From contig JAUIKF010000005.1 in the NCBI GenBank assembly GCA_030430575.1, forward strand, positions 124,001 to 188,000: a stretch of DNA of 64,000 nt, read 5' to 3'. This DNA comes from Bacteroidia bacterium (lineage in GTDB: Bacteria; Bacteroidota; Bacteroidia; J057). This document shows positions 54,603 to 60,758 of this stretch, piece after piece (the first letter of the stretch is position 1; each line of letters starts with the position of its first letter). The notes under the pieces were generated by a model. It saw nothing but the letters and a program-made list of their open reading frames with translations. It did no database searches and was not told where the DNA came from. The position numbers and the translations under genes were made by a program.

Positions 54603-56135
54603 ATGAAGTTCAATAGAATATTAAAAAATAGTCAAGCTACTACCAATTACGAAGGTGCAAAGGCATATCGATTGGATCCTAAGTTGGAGTTGTATGCGGC
54701 AGTAGTTGCTTCTAGTCTGAGCAAGACGTTTTATGAAGATGAAACTGACAGACTGAAGCGAATCCAAGCCCTGATTGAGCAAGTAGTCAAAACTGATCCC
54801 GCATTTGTCGCACGATTGGCAGTCTATACCAGAGAGAAGATGTATTTGCGATCCTTGCCTTTGGTCCTGACAGTAGAGCTCGCCAAGCAATATAGCGGAG
54901 ATGACTTGCTGAGACGAACAACGAGACGGGTCGTGCAAAGAACGGATGAGATCACAGAATTGCTTGCATATTATCAAATAGCCAACAGCCGAAACGAAAC
55001 CAAGAAGCTCAATAAGCTTTCCAAGCAATTGCAAAAAGGGCTAGCAGACGCATTTAACAAGTTTGACGAATACCAATTTGCAAAGTACAACCGTAGCGCA
55101 GCGGTTACCTTGAAAGATGCGCTCTTTTTGGTACACCCTAAAGCGAAGAACGAAGCCCAGCAAGCGCTTTTTGACAAGATTGTAAACGATGAGCTGTCTA
55201 CCGCATATACTTGGGAGACACAGCTTTCAGCCACTGGCCAACAGCGCTTTGAGGATGAGCAGGCGAAGCAAGAAGCCTTTAAGGAAAAGTGGAGTGAGCT
55301 GGTGATGAGTGGAAAAATGGGCTATATGGCTTTGCTCCGAAACCTAAGGAATATTCTGGAAGCAGAGGTAAGCGGAGAGGTGATTGAGAAAGTGACTACG
55401 CGGCTGGCCGACCCTGCGCAAGTGCGGAGATCTAAGCAACTACCGTTTCGCTTTCTATCAGCTTTCAGACAACTCAAAGCAGTGAATTCAAGCTTTACAA
55501 GTCAACTGCTTGAAGCACTTGAGCTAGCTGCATTGGCCTCAGTAGAGAACCTAAAAGGATTTGATGTGAATACGCGCGTATTGATCGCTTCGGATACTTC
55601 AGGCTCTATGTGTATGCCGCTGTCAAAGAATAGCTCGATCCAGCTCATCGATGTGGGAATCTTGTTGTCAATGTTGTTGAAGGCAAAGTGTCGAAATGTC
55701 CTTACAGGCATATTTGGTACAGACTTCAAACTGGTAAATGCACCGAATGCTCATGTGTTGTCCAATGTGGAGAAGATGAGCAAGGTGAATGTAGGATGGG
55801 CTACCAATGGCTATAAGGTGATTGACCACCTGATCAAGCGAAAGTTGGTGATGGACAAGGTGATGATCTTTACCGACCTGCAACTATGGAATACTACGGG
55901 ATACGGCGCAGAGAGCAAGAAGACGATTGAATCCCAATGGAAGCTATACAAGCAGATTGCACCAGGTGCGAAGGTCTATTTGTTTGACCTTGCGGGGTAT
56001 GGCCAGGCTCCACTGAATACGATTCGAGATGATGTATTCATGATTGCTGGCTGGTCAGACAAAATTTTTGAAACGCTAGCAGCGATCGAAGCCGGTAGCT
56101 CAGCAGTAAAGGAGATTGAGAAGGTTGTTATTTAG
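54603..56135 (+). CDS. TROVE-domain Ro60-like RNA-binding protein
   Basis: 510 residues, starting at MKFNRILKNS after an AAAGGAG site; an ATG six codons upstream is possible. Residues about 10-300 form the TROVE HEAT-like ring (TNYEGAKAYRLDPKLELY, RLAVYTREKMYLRSLPLVL, YQFAKYNRSAAVTLKDALFL). A vWA domain follows with the MIDAS motif DTSGS at Asp331 and a later metal-site Asp in MIFTDLQL near residue 424. Ro60 proteins form a ring that binds Y RNAs outside and 3' ends of misfolded RNAs in the cavity; bacterial forms can work with PNPase in RNA decay. The gene is immediately followed, same strand, by the tRNA array, with the first tRNA 107 bp downstream. A functional link with the array is inferred. 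Confidence 0.95.
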   Translation: MKFNRILKNSQATTNYEGAKAYRLDPKLELYAAVVASSLSKTFYEDETDRLKRIQALIEQVVKTDPAFVARLAVYTREKMYLRSLPLVLTVELAKQYSGDDLLRRTTRRVVQRTDEITELLAYYQIANSRNETKKLNKLSKQLQKGLADAFNKFDEYQFAKYNRSAAVTLKDALFLVHPKAKNEAQQALFDKIVNDELSTAYTWETQLSATGQQRFEDEQAKQEAFKEKWSELVMSGKMGYMALLRNLRNILEAEVSGEVIEKVTTRLADPAQVRRSKQLPFRFLSAFRQLKAVNSSFTSQLLEALELAALASVENLKGFDVNTRVLIASDTSGSMCMPLSKNSSIQLIDVGILLSMLLKAKCRNVLTGIFGTDFKLVNAPNAHVLSNVEKMSKVNVGWATNGYKVIDHLIKRKLVMDKVMIFTDLQLWNTTGYGAESKKTIESQWKLYKQIAPGAKVYLFDLAGYGQAPLNTIRDDVFMIAGWSDKIFETLAAIEAGSSAVKEIEKVVI

Positions 56136-56241
56136 ATAGTAGGGTTTGATAGGCGGGAAGGGGAATTATTAATTGATAGATTATTGATTGATTCATTTTT
56201 CTTCCTGCCACCAACCCTCAAGCACAAAGATTTGGCATAAC

Positions 56242-56313
56242 GAGCGTTTAGTTCAGCGGTAGAATATCTGATTGTCGATCAGAAGGTCGCGGGTTCGAAC
56301 CCCGTAGCGCTCG
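56242..56313 (+). tRNA. tRNA-Asp(GTC)
   Basis: Acceptor GAGCGTT/AGCGCTC, anticodon loop TTGTCGA in stem TCTGA/TCAGA, T arm GCGGG-TTCGAAC-CCCGT, G73. CCA not fully encoded. First tRNA after the Ro60 gene. Confidence 0.95.
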
Positions 56314-56321
56314 CAAGGGGA

Positions 56322-56390
56322 GATTCAGAGAATCGCCCTGGGGAAAGACTGTGCCTAGCACAAGCTTACCCTCCTGGCAGTGAGCCAGGA
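56322..56390 (+). ncRNA. spacer with three consecutive small hairpins
   Basis: GATTC-AGA-GAATC (56322-56334), GTGC-CTA-GCAC (56351-56361) and TCCTGGC-AGTGA-GCCAGGA (56372-56390). Unlike most spacers here it is not low-complexity. It could be a processed spacer or small RNA; weak call. Confidence 0.3.
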
Positions 56391-56435
56391 CACGAACCTT
56401 GACGTATTGTTTTTTCGGCATTAAGATCAAATGAT

Positions 56436-56524
56436 CAATGAAGAATGTTTTATGTTCTAGATTTTAAGTTCTAAGTCGCAGTAATGCATAACATAGAACC
56501 CCAAACATAGAACTTAAAACTTCT
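56436..56524. repeat. heptad inverted-repeat spacer
   Basis: Left arm TTTTATGTTCTAG... and right arm ...CATAGAACTTAAAAC are built from 7-bp units and pair as an imperfect hairpin between tRNA-Asp and tRNA-Lys. Equivalent spacers: 56607-56683, 56915-56993, 57613-57690, 57899-57988, 58612-58688, 60667-60750. Confidence 0.75.
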
Positions 56525-56528
56525 CCTC

Positions 56529-56601
56529 CGGTCCGTAACTCAACCGGCAGAGTACCTGACTCTTAATCAGGGAGTTGTAGGTTCAAATCCTACCGGACTG
56601 A
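56529..56601 (+). tRNA. tRNA-Lys(CTT)
   Basis: Acceptor CGGTCCG/CGGACTG, D arm ACTC/GAGT, anticodon loop CTCTTAA, T arm GTAGG-TTCAAAT-CCTAC, A73, no CCA encoded. Confidence 0.93.
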
Positions 56602-56687
56602 CTGATGAAGGTTTTATGTTTTGGGTTTTTAGTTGTGAGTTAAAAGATAACCCCAAACGCAAAACCCAAAACTCAAAACTTCTTTCC

Positions 56688-56760
56688 CGACCCGTAGCTC
56701 AATTGGCAGAGTACCTGACTTTTAATCAGGGAGTTGTAGGTTCAAGCCCTACCGGGTTGA
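56688..56760 (+). tRNA. tRNA-Lys(TTT)
   Basis: Acceptor CGACCCG/CGGGTTG, anticodon loop CTTTTAA, T arm GTAGG-TTCAAGC-CCTAC. Nearly identical in the D-to-T region to the Lys(CTT) gene just upstream, suggesting tandem duplication within the array. Confidence 0.95.
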
Positions 56761-56773
56761 CTTGTGTAGGGGA

Positions 56774-56830
56774 GTGGGCAAGCGGTAGTCACCCCAACCG
56801 TTCTTTGATAATCGACTATCATTTGCCCAC
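56774..56830 (+). ncRNA. 57-nt hairpin element in tRNA spacer
   Basis: Perfect 8-bp outer stem GTGGGCAA/TTGCCCAC plus inner GGTAGTC/GACTATC. It has the short motif GGCAAGCGG and sits where other spacers have repeats. It may be a degenerate relative of the elements at 57192, 58422 and 60244. Confidence 0.45.
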
Positions 56831-56836
56831 CGACTT

Positions 56837-56911
56837 CAGGCTGTAGCTTAATATGCGCAAAGCGCTGGACTTGGACTCCAGTAGATGTAGGTTCAACTCC
56901 TACTGGCCTGA
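56837..56911 (+). tRNA. tRNA-Pro(TGG)
   Basis: Acceptor CAGGCTG/TGGCCTG, anticodon loop CTTGGAC, T arm GTAGG-TTCAACT-CCTAC, A73. Confidence 0.93.
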
Positions 56912-56995
56912 CAAAAGAACGTTTTAGGTTCTAGGTTTTAAGTTTTGAGTCAAAAGACAACTTCAAACCCCAAACCCCAAACCCTAAACTTTTTT

Positions 56996-57067
56996 GGAAC
57001 TGTAGCTTAAATGGTAGAGCGCCTGAGTGAAGTCCAGGAGGAGGTGGTTCGATACCATCCAGTTCCA
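56996..57067 (+). tRNA. tRNA-Phe(GAA)
   Basis: Acceptor GGAACTG/CAGTTCC perfect. Anticodon loop GTGAAGT gives GAA, but the 31-39 pair is A-C and residue 32 is G, which is unusual for Phe. T arm GGTGG-TTCGATA-CCATC. Confidence 0.88.
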
Positions 57068-57115
57068 CTGTATTATTAGTCCTCCGCTGATGAAACCATC
57101 ATGAGGAAAAAACCT

Positions 57116-57190
57116 CAACTCGTAGCTTAATTGAAAAGCTTCCGACTTTTAATCGGAAAGATGTAGGTTCAAGCCCTACCGGGTTGACCA
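57116..57190 (+). tRNA. tRNA-Lys(TTT), second copy, altered D loop
   Basis: Acceptor CAACTCG/CGGGTTG, anticodon loop CTTTTAA, T arm GTAGG-TTCAAGC-CCTAC, ACCA encoded. The D loop reads AATTGAA and lacks the G18-G19 pair that docks with the T loop, so folding may be impaired. Confidence 0.85.
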
Positions 57191-57191
57191 A

Positions 57192-57251
57192 GGGTGCCGT
57201 AAGCGGGTGTTACTTCTGGATACAATGAGTTCGAATCTCATCAGGCCCCCA
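57192..57251 (+). tRNA. D-armless tRNA-like element, anticodon TTC-like
   Basis: Acceptor GGGTGCC/GGCCCCC with one T-C mismatch, anticodon stem GTGTT/GATAC with loop ACTTCTG, intact T arm ATGAG-TTCGAAT-CTCAT. There is no D arm and no variable loop. Probably a decayed or specialised tRNA; the amino acid is uncertain. Confidence 0.45.
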
Positions 57252-57370
57252 ATGAAAGTGCAAATTCAAGCTCAAGTGCAAATTCAAATTAGGCATGTGC
57301 CATTGGATTTCTCTTGATGCAAATGAATCATGGGGCCTGTTACACATCTACTGACTATTGCCCCTTTTCC
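57252..57370. other. tRNA spacer
   Basis: Holds CAAATTCAAGCTCAAG-type low-complexity sequence and a GGGGC...GCCCC pairing (57333-57365). No gene seen. Confidence 0.4.
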
Positions 57371-57445
57371 GCTTCTGTAGCTCAACGGCAGAGCGCCCGC
57401 CTGTTAAGCGGGGGGTTGCAGGTTCAAATCCTGCTGGAAGCGCCA
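57371..57445 (+). tRNA. tRNA-Asn(GTT)
   Basis: Acceptor GCTTCTG/TGGAAGC, anticodon loop CTGTTAA, T arm GCAGG-TTCAAAT-CCTGC, G73, CCA encoded. It abuts the next tRNA with a 1-nt gap. Confidence 0.95.
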
Positions 57446-57446
57446 T

Positions 57447-57521
57447 GAACTCGTGGCCAAACTGGATTAAGGTACCTGCCTGATACGCAGGTGATTGCAG
57501 GTTCGAGTCCTGCCGGGTTCA
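57447..57521 (+). tRNA. tRNA-Ile(GAT)
   Basis: Acceptor GAACTCG/CGGGTTC, anticodon loop CTGATAC, T arm GCAGG-TTCGAGT-CCTGC, A73. The D arm is short (GCC/GGT). Confidence 0.9.
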
Positions 57522-57526
57522 CATTT

Positions 57527-57612
57527 GGGAATGCGCTGGAGTAGGAGAGCCAGACCGGTCTGTAAAACCGTTGCCCCGCGCTGAGTAGGTTCGAATCCTA
57601 CCATTCCCACCA
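57527..57612 (+). tRNA. tRNA-Tyr(GTA)
   Basis: Acceptor GGGAATG/CATTCCC, anticodon loop CTGTAAA, long variable arm (TTGCCCCGCGCTGA region) as expected for bacterial Tyr, T arm GTAGG-TTCGAAT-CCTAC, ACCA encoded. Confidence 0.92.
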
Positions 57613-57694
57613 AGAACCGTTCTAGGTTCTATGTTTTAAGTTCTACGTCATTGGAGAACCTAGAACATAAAACCTAAAACATAGAACTTCCCAT

Positions 57695-57770
57695 AGGGAT
57701 GTAGCCCAACGGCAGAGGCTGCTGTCTTAGAAACAGTAAAGTGCAGGTTCGAATCCTGTCATCCCTACCA
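57695..57770 (+). tRNA. tRNA-Leu(TAG) on a short-variable-arm body
   Basis: Acceptor AGGGATG/CATCCCT, anticodon loop CTTAGAA in stem GCTGT/ACAGT, T arm GCAGG-TTCGAAT-CCTGT, A73, CCA encoded. The variable loop has only five bases (AAAGT), whereas leucine tRNAs carry a long variable arm. Confidence 0.85.
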
Positions 57771-57780
57771 GGACCTTGGG

Positions 57781-57808
57781 GAGCAGTTCGTAGGGGGCTG
57801 TTCTTTTT
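57781..57808 (+). terminator. possible terminator inside the array
   Basis: GAGCAG/CTGTTC stem with an 11-nt loop followed by TTTTT, between tRNA-Leu(TAG) and tRNA-Val. Confidence 0.5.
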
Positions 57809-57818
57809 GGTCACTTTT

Positions 57819-57894
57819 GGATCTGTAGCTTAGCCTGGTTCAAAGCGCCTCTCTTACAAAGAGGAGACCGAAGGTTCGAATCCTTCTAGATCTA
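57819..57894 (+). tRNA. tRNA-Val(TAC)
   Basis: Acceptor GGATCTG/TAGATCT, anticodon loop CTTACAA in CCTCT/AGAGG, T arm GAAGG-TTCGAAT-CCTTC, A73. Confidence 0.95.
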
Positions 57895-57993
57895 CTAGAA
57901 GAAAGTTTTAAGTTCTGAGTTTTATGTTTTAAGTCTATTGCGAACCCAAAACTCAAAACCCCAAACTCAAAACCTAAAACTTAAAACTTTCCC

Positions 57994-58067
57994 AGGCCTG
58001 TAGCTCAGGGGAGCAGAGCAGCCGGTTTCTACCCGGCGGGACGTGGGTTCGAATCCTACCAGGCCTT
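57994..58067 (+). tRNA. tRNA-Arg(TCT)
   Basis: Acceptor AGGCCTG/CAGGCCT, anticodon loop TTTCTAC, T arm GTGGG-TTCGAAT-CCTAC, T73. Confidence 0.92.
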
Positions 58068-58091
58068 CTATTTGACTTGTTTTTGGAAAAT

Positions 58092-58167
58092 GGGCACACA
58101 TGTACCAAGGCTAAGGCGAGTTTGCCTTGCAAGCAAGCTGAGGTGGGTTCGATTCCCACTGTGTCCA
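58092..58167 (+). tRNA. tRNA-Ala(TGC), irregular D arm
   Basis: Acceptor GGGCACA/TGTGTCC, anticodon loop CTTGCAA in TTTGC/GCAAG, T arm GTGGG-TTCGATT-CCCAC, A73. The D-arm segment is three bases longer than usual and pairs poorly. I do not see the G3-U70 pair that specifies alanine (the G-U pair visible here is also third from the end, G3-T70, which would satisfy it). Confidence 0.85.
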
Positions 58168-58262
58168 CGAATCAAGATTATTGATTATTTATTTATGATT
58201 ATTGATTGGAGGAAACTCGTTGTGAGCCAATTAATCAATTAATAATCAGTCAATTACTAATT
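58168..58262. repeat. TTGATTATTGATT-type inverted repeat spacer
   Basis: A/T-rich units of the ATTATTGATT type and their inverse (AATCAATTAATAATCAG). The same flavour lies at 2447-2575, 56165-56200, 59005-59100, 61066-61142 and 61222-61262. Confidence 0.7.
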
Positions 58263-58268
58263 AACTAA

Positions 58269-58342
58269 GGACCTGTAGCTCAATGGATTAGAGTATTTGG
58301 CTTCGAACCAAGTGGTTGTAGGTTCGAGTCCTACCAGGTTCT
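58269..58342 (+). tRNA. tRNA-Arg(TCG)
   Basis: Acceptor GGACCTG/CAGGTTC, anticodon loop CTTCGAA in TTTGG/CCAAG, T arm GTAGG-TTCGAGT-CCTAC, T73. Confidence 0.93.
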
Positions 58343-58348
58343 CCATAT

Positions 58349-58422
58349 TGCGGGATAGAGAAACGGCACCTCGGCAGTCTCATAAGCTGCAGATGTGGGT
58401 TCAAATCCCACTCCCGCAACCA
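58349..58422 (+). tRNA. tRNA-Met(CAT), first copy
   Basis: Acceptor TGCGGGA/TCCCGCA fully paired, D stem GAG/CTC, anticodon loop CTCATAA in GCAGT/GCTGC, A73, CCA encoded. Parts (TTCAAATCC, CCGCAACCA) recall initiator tRNA, but the three G-C pairs of the initiator anticodon stem are absent. It could also be an Ile2 (k2C) tRNA. Confidence 0.88.
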
Positions 58423-58533
58423 AGGAGTGTCGTTAGAAAGGGGTACTTCGTAGCTCAATGGCAGAGCGCTAGACTGAGAATCTGGATGCAGGAGGTTCGA
58501 TTCCTCCCTCTCCCTTTCGCTTGTTGCCTCCTT
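58422..58533 (+). tRNA. remodelled tRNA-Leu(GAG)-like element with extra mini-hairpin
   Basis: D arm GCTC/GAGC, anticodon loop CTGAGAA and T arm GGAGG-TTCGATT-CCTCC are normal, with a five-base variable loop. The acceptor helix GAAAGGG/CCCTTTC (58436-58442 with 58512-58518) is separated from the D arm by a mini-hairpin TAC-TTC-GTA (58444-58452). An outer helix AAGGAG/CTCCTT (58422-58427 with 58528-58533) encloses TGTCGTTA on one side and GCTTGTTGC on the other. Shares these flanks with the element at 60244. Confidence 0.6.
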
Positions 58534-58537
58534 TTTT

Positions 58538-58610
58538 GGTCCCGTCTTCTAATGGCTTAGGATATCACTCTTTCAAGGTGAAGATGGGGGTTCGATTCCC
58601 CTCGGGACTA
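58538..58610 (+). tRNA. tRNA-Glu(TTC)
   Basis: Acceptor GGTCCCG/CGGGACT, anticodon loop CTTTCAA, T arm GGGGG-TTCGATT-CCCCT, A73. Standard Glu D arm (TCTTCTAATGGCTTAGGA). Confidence 0.95.
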
Positions 58611-58694
58611 CAAGAAAAGTTTTGAGTTTTGGGTTTGTAGTTTAAGGTTATTTTTTACCCAAAACCCAAAACCCAAAACCCAAAACTTCGTTCT

Positions 58695-58767
58695 GGGCCT
58701 GTGGCGCAACTGGTAGCGCACCTGTCTCATAAACAGGGGGTTGCAGGTTCGAGTCCTGTCAGGCGCA
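58695..58767 (+). tRNA. tRNA-Met(CAT), second copy
   Basis: D stem GCGC/GCGC, anticodon loop CTCATAA in CCTGT/ACAGG, T arm GCAGG-TTCGAGT-CCTGT, A73. Acceptor GGGCCTG/CAGGCGC has a G-G mismatch at the second pair. Elongator type. Confidence 0.9.
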
Positions 58768-58769
58768 CA

Positions 58770-58912
58770 GGGGAGAATGATAGAATGATTGGATGATAAA
58801 ATGATAGAATATGACGTAGGGTTTGCCACATTTTATCATTTCCTCATCTATTCATCTTATCATTTTCTTCGCATTCTCTCCTTCTCCCATTCAATCATTC
58901 TATCATTGTCAT
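58770..58912. repeat. GATAGAATGAT-type low-complexity spacer
   Basis: Units of the TGATAGAATGAT type and their inverse (ATTCTATCATT). The same flavour lies at about 59975-60060. Confidence 0.65.
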
Positions 58913-58916
58913 CCCA

Positions 58917-59000
58917 GGAAGACGTCCGGCTGGACGAGGAACTTGTCTTGAAAACAAGTAGGCCGTAACAGGCTTGGGGGTTCGAGTCCCTCGTCTTCCT
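58917..59000 (+). tRNA. tRNA-Ser(TGA)
   Basis: Acceptor GGAAGAC/GTCTTCC, anticodon loop CTTGAAA in CTTGT/ACAAG, long variable arm, T arm GGGGG-TTCGAGT-CCCTC. Residue 73 is T rather than the usual G. Confidence 0.93.
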
Positions 59001-59108
59001 CTCATTCTAGGTTATTGATTGATACATTATTGATTACTAATTGCAATAGGTGACTCAATAATCGCTCAATCAATAATCACTCAATTTATCATTAACCATT
59101 AAATCATC

Positions 59109-59939
59109 ATGGACATTTCAACTCTCCAAAAAGATTTTCGCCGAATTGGAGCTCATCTGGAAGTCTCGATCAAGCCTAGCTTTAGGGGGTTGACAGATCC
59201 TGATCACAGCTATGTGCTAGACATTATCGAGAAACCTCGATCAGAATACTATGAGCTCATTCTAGCGAAAGAAAACCCTCAAGCCTTAGACCTTTATTCA
59301 GTGAATGTAAAGCCGAAGGATCGACACTTGCTGCTTCAAGCCAAGACCCGACGACTGGATAACCCCCATCGTTGGGACAAAGAAAAACTGCTTTGTGGAC
59401 ACGATGAGCGGCACTGGTTTGTAGCGCCTCTTGCCAACGGGTCAGTGGTCAATGTGGACGAAGCGATGACTTCATTAAAGCCACGAAGGGTCCGCACCTT
59501 TCAGCAAATGCAAAGAGTCAAGCGAAAGAATCTGCACAAGCGCCGAAATGATGGGTTTGTACGTCAGGGAGAATGGTTTTTTGTACCAACACCCAACTTT
59601 GAGCCTGACATGCCCTTTATGATCCTGAAAAATGAACCTTTGATGCGTGGAGCTGGCAGCAAGCCGCATATCGTTGAGGAAGTGTTTCGGCATGGTGGAC
59701 AGACGGTTTATGTTTCTTGGAAGTATCCTACAGGAATCCCTGGGGATCGTTATCGGAAGCTTTTGCTAAAAAATCCCGACCTTAAGAAGCTCAACTGGCA
59801 AATCATGCGACGCGACCCTGTCGTGTATGCCAGAGGCAAGGTTCGCCACAAGGACCATAAGACGATCCGGCTCCCATTCTGGCACCGCGTGCAGATGGCC
59901 AATGAGAAGCAGAGCCGATTTGTAGCATTTTTAGACTAA
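59109..59939 (+). CDS. basic protein of unknown function embedded in the tRNA array
   Basis: 276 residues, no family recognised, no signal peptide or membrane segment. It is rich in Lys, Arg and His, with clusters at 66-92 and at KRKNLHKRR (138-146), and ends in an Arg/Lys/His-rich segment (ARGKVRHKDHKTIRLPFWHR, 241-260). Several aromatic-rich strands (GEWFFVPTPNF, VYVSWKYP) suggest a beta-rich fold. This composition fits a nucleic-acid-binding protein. It lies between Ser(TGA) and Ser(GCT) tRNA genes on the same strand as the Ro60 gene, so it may belong to the same system. Possible partner of Ro60 or of the tRNAs; inferred from location only. Confidence 0.8.
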   Translation: MDISTLQKDFRRIGAHLEVSIKPSFRGLTDPDHSYVLDIIEKPRSEYYELILAKENPQALDLYSVNVKPKDRHLLLQAKTRRLDNPHRWDKEKLLCGHDERHWFVAPLANGSVVNVDEAMTSLKPRRVRTFQQMQRVKRKNLHKRRNDGFVRQGEWFFVPTPNFEPDMPFMILKNEPLMRGAGSKPHIVEEVFRHGGQTVYVSWKYPTGIPGDRYRKLLLKNPDLKKLNWQIMRRDPVVYARGKVRHKDHKTIRLPFWHRVQMANEKQSRFVAFLD

Positions 59940-60069
59940 TCAATCAAAGGAGGTAATCGTAATTTGTTGAATGGTAGGGTGAGCGGATAATGAAATAAAA
60001 ACACTTTTTCACTGTCTACTCATTCTATCATTCACTCATTCTATCATACTCTCATTTTCTTTCTCTCCC

Positions 60070-60156
60070 GGAAGTATGGCCGAACGGTGAAGGCGCTCCT
60101 CTGCTAAAGGAGTTGGGGGCAAAACTCCCTTATAGGTTCGAATCCTATTACTTCCG
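60070..60156 (+). tRNA. tRNA-Ser(GCT)
   Basis: Acceptor GGAAGTA/TACTTCC, anticodon loop CTGCTAA in CTCCT/AGGAG, long variable arm, T arm ATAGG-TTCGAAT-CCTAT, G73. Confidence 0.96.
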
Positions 60157-60160
60157 CTAC

Positions 60161-60236
60161 GCGTTCGTAGCCCAATTGGCAAGGCGTCTGACTTCCGATC
60201 AGAAGACTGTGGGTTCGAGTCCCACCGAGCGCTCCA
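60161..60236 (+). tRNA. tRNA-Gly(TCC)
   Basis: Acceptor GCGTTCG/CGAGCGC, anticodon loop CTTCCGA in TCTGA/TCAGA, T arm GTGGG-TTCGAGT-CCCAC, T73, CCA encoded. Confidence 0.95.
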
Positions 60237-60243
60237 TAGCTTT

Positions 60244-60343
60244 ACTGAGTGTCGTAGGTAAGCGTTACTTCGTAACCCAAACGCCAGACTTTTAATCTGA
60301 TGACGGCTTTGCCGTCTGTTCGCTTCCCGCTTGTTACCTCAGT
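60244..60343 (+). ncRNA. cloverleaf-like tRNA-derived element with Lys(UUU) anticodon loop
   Basis: Closing helices ACTGA/TCAGT and GGTAA/TTACC enclose three hairpins: GTTAC-TTC-GTAAC (60264-60276), CAGA-CTTTTAA-TCTG carrying a lysine anticodon loop (60285-60299), and GACGGC-TTT-GCCGTC (60302-60316) in the T-arm position. The bulge GTGTCGTA and the 3' segment CGCTTGTTACC match the element at 58422. It lacks a TTCGA T loop, so it is unlikely to be an ordinary tRNA. Confidence 0.6.
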
Positions 60344-60360
60344 ATTTTGATACAGTGTAA

Positions 60361-60425
60361 GATAGGAGAGTGAGAGGGAGGATTTTTTCACTCTCACTCT
60401 CACTCTCACTCTCACACTTTCTTTC
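60361..60425. repeat. CTCTCA microsatellite-like spacer
   Basis: At least four tandem CTCTCA units (60391-60414), preceded by an inverse GAGAGTGAGAGG arm. A related spacer lies at 60520-60590. Confidence 0.75.
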
Positions 60426-60430
60426 CCCCT

Positions 60431-60512
60431 GTCCCGATGATGGAATTGGCATACATACCAGGCTTAAACTCTGGGGCCTTCGGGCATGCAGGTTCAAGCC
60501 CTGCTCGGGACA
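60431..60512 (+). tRNA. tRNA-Leu(TAA)
   Basis: Acceptor GTCCCGA/TCGGGAC, anticodon loop CTTAAAC in CCAGG/TCTGG, class II variable arm (GGCCTTCGGGC), T arm GCAGG-TTCAAGC-CCTGC, A73. The only leucine gene in the array with a normal long variable arm. Confidence 0.95.
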
Positions 60513-60591
60513 CAGCGACAGCGTGAGTGTGGAGAGTGAGAGGGGGGAAGACCGTCGCTCTCACACTCAACCTCACACTGTCTTTCTCACT

Positions 60592-60665
60592 GCCCAGATG
60601 GCGAAACCGGCAAACGCGGCACCCTCAAAAAGTGTAGACTACAGGTTCGAATCCTGTTCTGGGCA
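60592..60665 (+). tRNA. tRNA-Leu(CAA) lacking the long variable arm
   Basis: Acceptor GCCCAGA/TCTGGGC, leucine-type D region (TGGCGAAACCGGCAAACGCG), anticodon loop CTCAAAA in GCACC/AGTGT (one C-A mismatch), T arm ACAGG-TTCGAAT-CCTGT, A73. Only five bases (AGACT) remain where the long arm should be. Confidence 0.88.
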
Positions 60666-60758
60666 CTAAAGAAAGTTTTATGTTTTAGGTTCAGGGTTCT
60701 AAGTTGGTTCTACCCTAAAACTCAAAACTCAAAACTCAAAACTTAAAACTTTCCTCAT

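Noticed and set aside
56248-56421. Minus-strand frame of 58 codons starting MPKKQYVKVRVLAHCQEG.
   Set aside because: It has a protein-like start but runs through the antisense of tRNA-Asp to its end and has no ribosome-binding site; the spacer is better read as three hairpins.
57192-57345. Possible circularly permuted tRNA: the 3' half CAGGCCCC (57242-57249) lies upstream of a complementary GGGGCCTG (57333-57340).
   Set aside because: No D arm follows the second segment, and a near-complete acceptor can be formed locally with GGGTGCC at 57192. The complementarity is more simply spacer pairing.
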